This document shows, in pieces, positions 8,819 through 15,454 of a stretch of DNA of 64,000 nucleotides. Source of the DNA: SXOA01 sp051004015 (lineage in GTDB: Bacteria; Planctomycetota; Planctomycetia; Pirellulales; Pirellulaceae). Each line of letters starts with the position of its first letter. Position 1 is the stretch's first letter. The translations under genes were made by a program, and so were the position numbers. Below the pieces are notes generated by a model, which did not search any database, was not told the origin of the DNA, and saw only the letters and a program-made list of their open reading frames with translations. Location: positions 1-64,000 of the forward strand of contig JBPCKT010000076.1 of NCBI GenBank assembly GCA_051004015.1. The letters run 5' to 3'.

Positions 8819-8923
8819 ATACTCTTGCCCCTGCCAGATTCCCCGCCTCCTGCGTAGAATGGAGCGATCCTCGTTTCCCGAGTTTTTCCCAGCCTATCTA
8901 CCTATCCTTCTGGGAGTTTGGCG

Positions 8924-9184
8924 GTGTCCACCCCTTCCTCACTGTTTGTCCTGGTTGATGACAAGCACGTTCCGCTCTATCGCATCCTCTGGGTGGCGGA
9001 TACGCCTCATTTCTGCGGCAATGAGGATTGCAACTGCGAGGGAGACTACGAAGTCCGGCTGGAGCAGGAAGAATCCGTCTGGGCCTCGCGGGCGGAGCGG
9101 GACGGCGTGCTGGCGGCCATCGAATCGTGGTACAACGGCCACGCACCGGAAGGCGGTATGGAAGAGCCGTGGGAGCCCGAATAG
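8924..9184 (+). CDS. Small conserved hypothetical protein
   Basis: An 86-residue acidic protein starting at GTG 8924, which has GGGAG seven bases upstream; the in-frame TTG at 8918 is too close to that site. It contains a Cys cluster CGNEDCNCEGDYEV (about residues 32-45) that could bind metal, and ends acidic (GGMEEPWEPE). No family recognised. It lies between the LUD gene and another small gene, all on the plus strand. Codon usage looks like the neighbours, so I consider it real. Confidence 0.6.
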   Translation: MSTPSSLFVLVDDKHVPLYRILWVADTPHFCGNEDCNCEGDYEVRLEQEESVWASRAERDGVLAAIESWYNGHAPEGGMEEPWEPE

Positions 9185-9230
9185 GATAGTCTTTCTTTAG
9201 CCCGGCCCCCTCACTTCGCGGCTCGCCTCT

Positions 9231-9716
9231 ATGTCCCTCTTCGCCGACAGCCGGTACCAGTGGCGCGAGACCTACTTCGTGCTCTTCGACAGTCAGCACC
9301 GTCCTTCCGCCGCTGCTGTGCAGAAGAGCCTGAGCGAGCTGGGCAAATTGGAAATTCAGGAGGTGCAGGGAGACGAGGCGGGGCTTTTAGAATCCCTGAC
9401 GGTCCTTTCCCACGCCGACGCCGCCGGAATGGACATCAGCTTTGTCACCGGCGAAGAGGTGAAGGAGCAAATTGCCGAGCTCAAGAAGGAATGGAAAGGG
9501 CAGAAGTTCACGCCCGAGGAGCAAGCCAAGGTGCAGCGAGCCCTGGTGGCCAATGCCCGCTTCGACATCTACCACTTCGAGGAAATCGGCGACAGCTTCC
9601 TGGACAACGAGGAAGACGAAATCCTCGACCCCGCCACCCTCCTCCTCGTCCTCGCCCGCCTCGCCCGCCTCTGCCACGGCGTGGGCATTGACCCCCAGGC
9701 CGGGACGGTTCTGTAG
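9231..9716 (+). CDS. Conserved hypothetical protein
   Basis: A 161-residue soluble protein (MSLFADSRYQWRETYFVLF). It has a ferredoxin-fold-like predicted pattern at the start (LGKLEIQEVQGDEAGLLESLTVLSH), a charged helix (VKEQIAELKKEWKG) and an acidic C-terminal part (FDIYHFEEIGDSFLDNEEDEILDPATLLLVLARLARLC). No signal peptide, catalytic motif or recognised family. It follows the preceding small gene by 46 bp and may be co-transcribed with it. A half-copy of the GGATGGCCTTCCCAGGCCG repeat sits just after its stop. Confidence 0.65.
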   Translation: MSLFADSRYQWRETYFVLFDSQHRPSAAAVQKSLSELGKLEIQEVQGDEAGLLESLTVLSHADAAGMDISFVTGEEVKEQIAELKKEWKGQKFTPEEQAKVQRALVANARFDIYHFEEIGDSFLDNEEDEILDPATLLLVLARLARLCHGVGIDPQAGTVL

Positions 9717-9732
9717 ATGAGCGCATTTTTCG

Positions 9733-9757
9733 TCGGATGGCCTTCCCAGGCCGTCCG
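9733..9757. repeat. GGCCTTCCCAGGCC half-repeat
   Basis: GGATGGCCTTCCCAGGCCG followed by TCC repeats the arm of the hairpin inside the GH38-like gene (6613-6674), here in a gap between convergent genes. Confidence 0.7.
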
Positions 9758-9771
9758 CATTCCGCGGCCGC

Positions 9772-10803
9772 TTACGGCTTCGCTTCCGAATCTGCCGTCG
9801 GCTCGGCTGGCTTCTCCGGCTCCGCGGCCTTCCCCGGCTCATCGAGCTTGATGGGCGGATCCTTCGGAACTTCCTCGGGGTCGATTTCGAAGAACGGCTC
9901 GAGCCGGGCCTCATCGCTTTTGCTCTCGTGCTCCAGGCCGCGTTTTTCGTCGCCGGCAATGGTCACCCGGCCGACCATCACTTTGCCGTACAGCACCACC
10001 CCCTTGAGGCCCACTCCCAGGTCGTCCCCTTCGGCAAGAGAATCGGCCACCGTCATCTGAGCCGCCTCCCAGGCGATTTCGGCCAGCGATTCCTTGGCGT
10101 CCCCTTCGAATTTCCGGTACTCCGGCACATGCGTAACGAAAGCGCAGCGGCCGTCGTGCAGCTCGCAGTAGGTGACGAAGTTGCCGCCGCTGAGCGACGG
10201 GCCTCCCTTCCCCTTCGTGAAAAACGCCTCCCGCAGCTCCTTCATCGTCTTGGCATACTTCTCGGCCAGGGCCTTGGCCGCCGGCGAGTTGCCGTGGGCG
10301 ATCCCTTCGTTGTCGGTGTTGATCTTTCGCTCGGCCGCCTTCAGCCGCTCGGAGGGGGCGTTCGCGTCGAAGGGTTTATGCTCGACCGGCTCGTGGGGAA
10401 TGAAGCTCAGCGCGAAGAACGCCGCCCCCAGCAGGAACATGGGGTAGCCGATCACCAGCCCGCCAATCGCCAGGCCTCCGCCCGAAAGCGTCCCCTGCGA
10501 CCGGCCAATGCGCACCAGCGCGACATGCCCGAGCACAATCCCAACCAGGGATGTCACCGCCATCCCAATGGGTAAACAGAGGCACAAGAACACGGGTGAC
10601 CCGATGCTCAGCACCAGGCTAAAAAGCGCCGGCAGCGTCAAGCTCTTCGGCTGATACGGAGGCAATCCAAATCCCCCTCCGCCAAATTGCTGGCCGCCGA
10701 ATTGTTGGCCGCCTGGCTGACCGCCGGGACCGAAATTCCCTGACGGCGGGTTGTAGGCGAACGGGTTCGGTTTGTCGGGCGAGGGAGGGAAGGAGGAAGA
10801 CAC
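9772..10803 (-). CDS. Membrane protein with DUF4190-like helices
   Basis: A 343-residue protein starting at GTG (10803). The N-terminal 50 residues are Pro/Gly/Gln-rich (GGQPGGQQFGGQQFGGGGFG) and probably disordered. Hydrophobic helices follow (LPALFSLVLSIGSPVFLCL, VTSLVGIVLGHVALVRIGRS, GLAIGGLVIGYPMFLLGAAFFAL) in the style of DUF4190, where GHxAL is typical. The C-terminal 200 residues are soluble and hydrophilic, and end in a Pro/Glu/Ala tail (KAAEPEKPAEPTADSEAKP). It is convergent with the upstream small gene. Function unknown. Confidence 0.7.
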   Translation of the reverse strand: MSSSFPPSPDKPNPFAYNPPSGNFGPGGQPGGQQFGGQQFGGGGFGLPPYQPKSLTLPALFSLVLSIGSPVFLCLCLPIGMAVTSLVGIVLGHVALVRIGRSQGTLSGGGLAIGGLVIGYPMFLLGAAFFALSFIPHEPVEHKPFDANAPSERLKAAERKINTDNEGIAHGNSPAAKALAEKYAKTMKELREAFFTKGKGGPSLSGGNFVTYCELHDGRCAFVTHVPEYRKFEGDAKESLAEIAWEAAQMTVADSLAEGDDLGVGLKGVVLYGKVMVGRVTIAGDEKRGLEHESKSDEARLEPFFEIDPEEVPKDPPIKLDEPGKAAEPEKPAEPTADSEAKP

Positions 10804-11049
10804 GGGAGTTGGCTTTCAAAAAGGTCGGGAACCATGTCAGGTGGCAAACTTGGAAACACCAATCGCACTTAAACGGCAACTATCGTCCATCCGGCTGGCG
10901 GATGCAATTGGACGCGGAAAAGGACCAAGCCCGCCCAGTCCCCGTTCTTGGCGGAGCCGAACAGTTGCGGGTTATTTGTGGAATACGGATGGGCCGGTTC
11001 GGCCCCTGACGGCTGACCGAGCATCATTTGCGATCGCTCCAGCCTGACT

Positions 11050-12216
11050 CTATCGCTTGCCTGGCGTGAAAACTCCTCCCTTCTTCACTTCGTCGAATTT
11101 CGGCGGCTCAAATTCCCCGCTGTTTTCAAAGCCCGGCCCCGCGCCTCCGCCTGCGTAAACGACTTTGTTGCCGATGCCGCCTCCAATTCCCAGGCTGCGA
11201 ATTTTCAGGTCGCGGATTTTGTCCTCGATGCGCACGGCGACCGCCGAATCGTAAACCGCGCATCGCAGGGCCGTGACCAACGCCCCGCCATAGTCCCCTT
11301 CTCCTCCCCGCAGCCGCAGGCAGATTTCGTTGTCCCGGAACAGGCAGTTCTCGACGTTCACCTGCACGTGGTTCTTCAAGTTCAGCGCCGCCAGGTTGCT
11401 CACCTGCCCCGGTTGCTTCCAACCTTCAAACAGGCAGTTGCGGATCGTCATCCGGCTGCGGGGGTTCGCGGCCTTTTGCTTGGTGTCGATGGCATTCTCC
11501 CCCGGCCGCTGCTCTTTTTTGAAACCGGCGGCATCTTTCTCCAGCGGCCCCGTTTTGAACGTGCAATTCTCAACCATCACTTCGTCCCACGGACCTCGGC
11601 CCGGATCAAACTGAATGCAATCCCCCGAAACCATGCTGATCTCGCAGTTCCGGATGACGAGCTTCATCGGCTGGCCGGTGATGCCGTGCGCGTCCTTCTG
11701 GTCCTTGAAAGTCCCCGCCAGCACGTGATGGATTTTGCACGACTCGATCACCACGTTCTTCCCCACTACCAGAACCGCATTGTGCCGCCCACTATGAATC
11801 TCACAGTTCCGCAGCGTCACGTCGTCCGCCACAATCTTGACCAGCGTGCTCTCCCCCCAATTCCCATCGACCATCAAGTTCTCGTAGACTCCCGCTGACT
11901 TGATCGACAGCCGATCGACCTTTTTGGGATTCTCGCGGCAGCCGGCCTTACCATCGGAGCCGATGGCATCGACCGCACGTGCCGGCTGCAGACAGCTCCC
12001 CGCGATGACAATTGCGAGGAGGAACGCCAGGCACCGAAGACGAATGTGTTGGCAAACCCCCCGGGTAAAACAACAGACCCCCCCGACCCGTCCAGAAAAC
12101 TCTGTTGGTAAACCCCCCTGGTTTACCAACACCCCCCCGCGCGAAGCGACGGCCCGACGGCATCCCGCTGGGGGAGCTGAAGGCTGATTATTCCTGCGTT
12201 CTTTCCGCAGTGTCAT
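11050..12216 (-). CDS. Exported right-handed beta-helix protein
   Basis: 388 residues from the ATG at 12216, which has AGGAG at ideal spacing. A signal peptide (LRCLAFLLAIVIAGSCLQPARA) starts unusually late, at about residue 50, because a G-rich repeat is read in frame before it. The mature part has the regular I/V-x-N-C-x-(I/F) turns of a parallel beta-helix (VTLRNCEIHSGRHNAVLVVG, VVIESCKIHHV, LVIRNCEI, VMVENCTF, MTIRNCLFEGW, VNVENCLFRDNEICL), as in pectate-lyase-like proteins. I see no clear catalytic set, so carbohydrate binding or lysis is inferred only from the fold. Confidence 0.75.
   Translation of the reverse strand: MTLRKERRNNQPSAPPAGCRRAVASRGGVLVNQGGLPTEFSGRVGGVCCFTRGVCQHIRLRCLAFLLAIVIAGSCLQPARAVDAIGSDGKAGCRENPKKVDRLSIKSAGVYENLMVDGNWGESTLVKIVADDVTLRNCEIHSGRHNAVLVVGKNVVIESCKIHHVLAGTFKDQKDAHGITGQPMKLVIRNCEISMVSGDCIQFDPGRGPWDEVMVENCTFKTGPLEKDAAGFKKEQRPGENAIDTKQKAANPRSRMTIRNCLFEGWKQPGQVSNLAALNLKNHVQVNVENCLFRDNEICLRLRGGEGDYGGALVTALRCAVYDSAVAVRIEDKIRDLKIRSLGIGGGIGNKVVYAGGGAGPGFENSGEFEPPKFDEVKKGGVFTPGKR
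12045..12142. repeat. GGTTTACCAACA-type palindromic repeat within the beta-helix gene
   Basis: On the plus strand GTTGGCAAACCCCCC, GTTGGTAAACCCCCC and GGTTTACCAACACCCCCC alternate in both orientations. The block is translated as a Gly/Val-rich stretch between the start codon and the signal peptide of the beta-helix protein. Confidence 0.75.
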
Positions 12217-12369
12217 GGCACTTCTCCTGAACAATACAGACCGCACACTTTCGGACTTTCCATAATGGTACAGTAGTACAGTTGGCACCGTCAAGCCCCT
12301 CCCACAAGAATTCCGGAAATAGTTTGGGCGTGCCGGTGCATCCAACGAGAGGGGTGTTTTTTTTCCAGC

Positions 12370-12578
12370 CCCCACCGGGCTCGTCCCGGTGGAGCCAGGA
12401 TTTTGCACTAGCCGCGGAGCCCGATTGTATTCGTCCCCACCGGCCACGTGCCGGTGGGACGCATGACTCCAGCCGGTGGATCATTTGCTCCACCGGGGCA
12501 AGCCCAGGGGGGGGCAGGAGGTTGCAGACGATTTTGCTAGTGCAAAATCAGTTCACCACTGGGACGAGCCCGGTGGGG
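12370..12578. repeat. MITE-like element with 43-base inverted ends
   Basis: The left end (12370-12412) starts CCCCACCGGGCTCGTCCC and ends GATTTTGCACTAGC. The right end (12536-12578) is its reverse complement with about six mismatches. Inside are further palindromes such as CCACCGGCCACGTGCCGGTGG. No open frame inside looks real. Confidence 0.75.
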
Positions 12579-12626
12579 TCTGCCGCCGTAACACAACTAC
12601 GTCCGTTGCCCGTGCAAGCCGGATCG

Positions 12627-12852
12627 GAGCCCCAACGGGGCGGCGCTAAGGTAGCCCAGGGTGCAGCCCGGCGCTTCGCCGGGCGAAGCCCTGGGTCACG
12701 GAGCACGCAAAGCACAGAAGCCCTGAAAGGGCGCGCTACGGATGGTTCGCGTCCCCACCGAATTAGCGCGTCCTTTCAGGGCTTCGAGCGCTCCTTGATT
12801 CCCTACCCAGGGCTGCGCCCTGGGCTGACCTAGCGCCGCCCCTTCGGGGCTC
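12627..12852. repeat. 226 bp compound palindrome, copy A
   Basis: Outer arms of about 35 bases (GAGCCCCAACGGGGCGGCGC at left; GCGCCGCCCCTTCGGGGCTC at right) enclose a second inverted pair (GAAGCCCTGAAAGGGCGCGC and CCTTTCAGGGCTTC). Similarity to copy B at 13978-14196 continues about 80 bases to the right (AACCGCGGGTGGGGTTTCGG). Confidence 0.85.
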
Positions 12853-13037
12853 AGGAAACAGATCGCTCGCCAGGCCTCGCGGACCTGGGCTGTGTTAGGA
12901 AACCGCGGGTGGGGTTTCGGCAGGGGAAAATCGGGTGGCGCGCCCGCGTTACCCGTGCTACTAGAGCACGGGCCTGACGAAGAAAGGACCGCTGAAGCGG
13001 GCTAAGAGTTTTGACGATTTGCGAGATTGCCTGGAGG

Positions 13038-13355
13038 TTACTCAGCAGGACGCCCTTTATCACCCAAATAGTAACCGACGGCCAACGTAACGAGAGGTAG
13101 AATCGAACCGATCATGAATTTGATCAGCTCGATGGCACTGTCGTGCTTAGCGTCCTTGAAGCCAAGCATGATGAATCCCATGAGGAAACAAAGGACATAG
13201 ACGCCGGAGAAAATAATCAGAACCCACCTGGCGATTTCATACGACGCTTGTTGGTCGAATGAAACACGGGGTGGGTCCTTCCAATCCTCGTCTTGCGTAA
13301 TGTCGATTTGGGGTGGGTTGGGAATCCCACCTTCCGGTTGTTCTGGGGCTGGCAT
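13038..13355 (-). CDS. Small two-helix membrane protein
   Basis: A 105-residue protein with a Pro-rich acidic N-terminus (MPAPEQPEGGIPNPPQIDIT) and two membrane helices: about residues 43-66 (ARWVLIIFSGVYVLCFLMGFI) and 82-98 (IGSILPLVTLAVGYYLGDKG). It begins only 8 bp after the stop of the ribbon-helix-helix gene and is surely co-transcribed. Its size and position resemble a membrane-acting partner of a small regulator, but no known toxin family is recognised. The pair is bracketed by copies A and B of the compound palindrome. Confidence 0.65.
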   Translation of the reverse strand: MPAPEQPEGGIPNPPQIDITQDEDWKDPPRVSFDQQASYEIARWVLIIFSGVYVLCFLMGFIMLGFKDAKHDSAIELIKFMIGSILPLVTLAVGYYLGDKGRPAE

Positions 13356-13363
13356 TTTGTGCT

Positions 13364-13579
13364 CTATTCATCAAGGATTCCAACAATCTCCTTTACGACT
13401 CGGCCATCCTTGACCACCGCAAGTTGATTATGCTGTTCGCGTTCACGAAGTGCTACTTTAAGAAGCGACAAGGCGGTCTTAAGAACGCCGGCTTGGGACG
13501 TTCCAAGTTCGCCTGCCATCTCCTCGAGCGACTTCTTTTGACGCTCACTAAATTGAACATTCATTCGAGCGTTACTCAT
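13364..13579 (-). CDS. Ribbon-helix-helix (CopG/Arc-type) regulator
   Basis: 71 residues from the ATG at 13579, which has AAGGAG upstream. The N-terminal beta strand MNVQFSERQKKSLEEMAGEL is followed by GTSQAGVLKTALSLLKVALRE, a typical ribbon-helix-helix DNA-binding fold, and a short C-terminal tail (VVKDGRVVKEIVGILDE). Such proteins are antitoxins or local repressors. A dyad (13673-13700) upstream is a probable operator, suggesting autoregulation. The downstream membrane gene is the only candidate partner. Confidence 0.72.
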   Translation of the reverse strand: MSNARMNVQFSERQKKSLEEMAGELGTSQAGVLKTALSLLKVALREREQHNQLAVVKDGRVVKEIVGILDE

Positions 13580-13672
13580 CGTTATTTCTCCTTCAACATT
13601 AAGCGGACCGGCGGGCAATGCCCTTTATCGGACTTCGTGGTGCCAGCAAGACACCATTTTTACACCAGATAG

Positions 13673-13700
13673 GCACCATTGTCAACACCACTAATGGTGC
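13673..13700. promoter_or_regulatory. Candidate operator of the ribbon-helix-helix gene
   Basis: Arms GCACCATT (13673-13680) and AATGGTGC (13693-13700) form a perfect 8-base dyad with a 12-base spacer. Further ACACCA/TGGTG half-sites lie at 13638-13666. They sit about 100 bases upstream of the regulator's start. Confidence 0.5.
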
Positions 13701-13735
13701 ATAAGCAGCTTTGCTCGGCTCGTGGCGGGCGCGGG

Positions 13736-13949
13736 GAGGGTGCCACTGGCAATCAAGCGACGCGAGGCTCAGCTATTTCTCAAATCATTGCCATCGCTTG
13801 ATAGCCAGTGCAGAATCGGCGAAAGTCGCGGCGTTTAGGGTCTTCCAGCGTGGTTCGTCCCCCCCGGCGCAGCACTGGCTGTCGAGACGATGGGGTGGTG
13901 ATTCAGGATAACCAGGTCCTCACTCGTCTCGACTGCCAGTGGCACCCTC
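13736..13949. repeat. Nested inverted repeat able to form a cloverleaf
   Basis: The outer ends GAGGGTGCCACTGGC (13736-13750) and GCCAGTGGCACCCTC (13935-13949) are perfectly complementary. Each end also pairs with an internal arm: AATCAAGCGA with TCGCTTGATAGCCAGTGC (13794-13811), and GCACTGGCTGTCGAGACGA (13872-13890) with TCGTCTCGACTGCCAGT (13924-13940). Confidence 0.8.
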
Positions 13950-13977
13950 GGCAGGCGGCTCACCCGCGTTAGTTCTC

Positions 13978-14196
13978 AGCCCCAACGGGGCGGCGCTAAG
14001 GTAGCCCAGGGCGAAGGTGGCGCAGCCGCCGCAGCCCTGGGTGGGTGGACGCGGGGGATGGAAGCCCTGAAAGGGCGCGCTAAGGATGGGGCGCGTCCCC
14101 GCCGAATTAGCGCGCCCTTTCAGGGCTTCGAGCGCTCCTGGATTGGCTACCCAGGGCTGCGCCCTGGGCTGACCTAGCGCCGCCCCTTCGGGGCTC
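13978..14196. repeat. 219 bp compound palindrome, copy B
   Basis: Same architecture and direction as copy A at 12627-12852 (AGCCCCAACGGGGCGGCGC at left, GCGCCGCCCCTTCGGGGCT at right, inner CCCTGAAAGGGCGCGCTAA). The central loops differ. Flanking similarity again runs right to about 14272. Confidence 0.85.
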
Positions 14197-14431
14197 AGGA
14201 AACAGAGCGCTCGCCAGACCTCGCAGACCTGCGCTGGGTTAGGAAACCGCGGGTGGGGTTTCGGCGGGGGAAAGAAAGGGACGCGCGCCCGCCCCGCTCT
14301 CCCATTGCTGCCGGAAGGCGACTGCTTTTCCCGGATAGCTAAGTCACCTGGTCGTCTTGTCAGCCAGAGCCACCCCGCCGCAACGCGTGAACTAGAATGG
14401 CACCAATGATGACTCACCTGGAGATACAGCC

Positions 14432-15376
14432 ATGAAGCCAATCGGCCGCGGGAGAAGAGGTTCGGGACAGTATACCGGACTCCGAATCGGCGAACAGTTT
14501 GCGAATGCGGTACTTCATTTCCTTCGCGACCACAAGTTTGCTAAGAAGCATCCTGACGGAGGAGTCATTTTGCCCATCGATGAGAAAACCTGGCAGGAGG
14601 TTTTCAAGGCAGAGTATCCGAGAATTAAGCCATGTGCTGGTGGCTGGACTCAGTCACTCGAAGACTATTGCACAAAATACTATAACGGCGGTACTAAGGG
14701 ACTAGGCTACGATCTCGATTGGACGGTTGATTTCGGCACAGGTAGGAGGACCGGCCGTCAACACAAGGGAAAGGGAGTATCTGGTACAGACAAGGCTGTT
14801 TATCCCGGCTCAAATTCATATTTGAAACCCCTGCAAGTGATTGCTCTCGTGAAGAAGCGATCGCACGAGATTCCCAGGAAGCATGATCACGGAATAGCTC
14901 GAATACTGGATCGGGAATGGGGAAGTGTTGAGCGGCAAGGTCACTTCGATCCAACGGATGACCGGGAGGCCCGACGGAGGATCTTGGCGGCCATCGTCCA
15001 GCGCTATGGAAGGGAGCAATTTCGCGCCGAGTTACTCGAAGCCTATGGTGGTCGCTGTGCTGTCACAGGATGCAATGCGCAATGGGCTCTCGAAGCGGCC
15101 CATATCAAACCGTACAACGGGCCGAAGACTGATTACGTGTCGAATGGCCTGTTGCTACGCGGAGATATTCACACGTTATTCGACCTGAACCTTCTTGGGA
15201 TCGAGCCTGACTCGTGGAAAATCGACCTTGCCCCCTGTCTGCTTGGTTCGTCATACGAAAAGTACAACGGGCGGGTGCTCCGTAAGCCGAGGTGCGAAAG
15301 CAAGCGGCCCGACAAACAGGCGGTAACGCAGAGATGGAAAGAATTTCAAAAGGCAGTTGGCGATAGCCACGGATAA
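14432..15376 (+). CDS. HNH endonuclease
   Basis: A 314-residue protein with GGAG before its ATG. The C-terminal domain (about residues 195-270) is a classic HNH module: FRAELLEAYGGRCAVTGC, ALEAAHIKPYNGPKT, then NGLLLRGDIHTLFDLNLLGI. The Cys pair and catalytic His are visible (HNH_2-like). The N-terminal 190 residues contain a DNA-binding-like segment (FANAVLHFLRDHKFAKKHPD) of no family I recognise. Restriction-type nucleases with this C-terminus occur alone or beside methylases; none is adjacent here. Base composition appears less GC-rich than the flanks, consistent with transfer. Confidence 0.85.
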   Translation: MKPIGRGRRGSGQYTGLRIGEQFANAVLHFLRDHKFAKKHPDGGVILPIDEKTWQEVFKAEYPRIKPCAGGWTQSLEDYCTKYYNGGTKGLGYDLDWTVDFGTGRRTGRQHKGKGVSGTDKAVYPGSNSYLKPLQVIALVKKRSHEIPRKHDHGIARILDREWGSVERQGHFDPTDDREARRRILAAIVQRYGREQFRAELLEAYGGRCAVTGCNAQWALEAAHIKPYNGPKTDYVSNGLLLRGDIHTLFDLNLLGIEPDSWKIDLAPCLLGSSYEKYNGRVLRKPRCESKRPDKQAVTQRWKEFQKAVGDSHG

Positions 15377-15454
15377 ACATGAATTTGCGTGTTAATTAGC
15401 AAAAATCCGGAGGCCGGCTGGAAGGCAGTCGCTGGGACCGTTAGTGCGCCTACT

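Larger units (their letters stand above)
12217..13037. other. Gene-free, repeat-rich spacer
   Basis: No convincing gene in 820 bases. It holds two separate structured elements (12370-12578 and 12627-12852) and C/G-rich linkers. The beta-helix gene is transcribed leftward from its left edge. Confidence 0.7.
13580..14431. other. Gene-free, repeat-rich spacer
   Basis: About 850 bases without a credible gene between the ribbon-helix-helix regulator and the HNH nuclease. It contains the operator-like dyad, the cloverleaf repeat and copy B of the compound palindrome. Confidence 0.7.

Noticed and set aside
12282..12833. A 183-codon frame in the repeat region
   Set aside because: It is composed of the palindromic elements; the translation is repeat-derived and has no ribosome binding site.
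12627..14196. Repeats as a possible CRISPR array
   Set aside because: Only two long copies, each itself palindromic, with no regular short repeat-spacer pattern and no cas gene.
13920..14441. A 173-codon minus-strand frame over copy B
   Set aside because: Repeat-derived translation, Pro/Ala-rich, no homologous frame in copy A.
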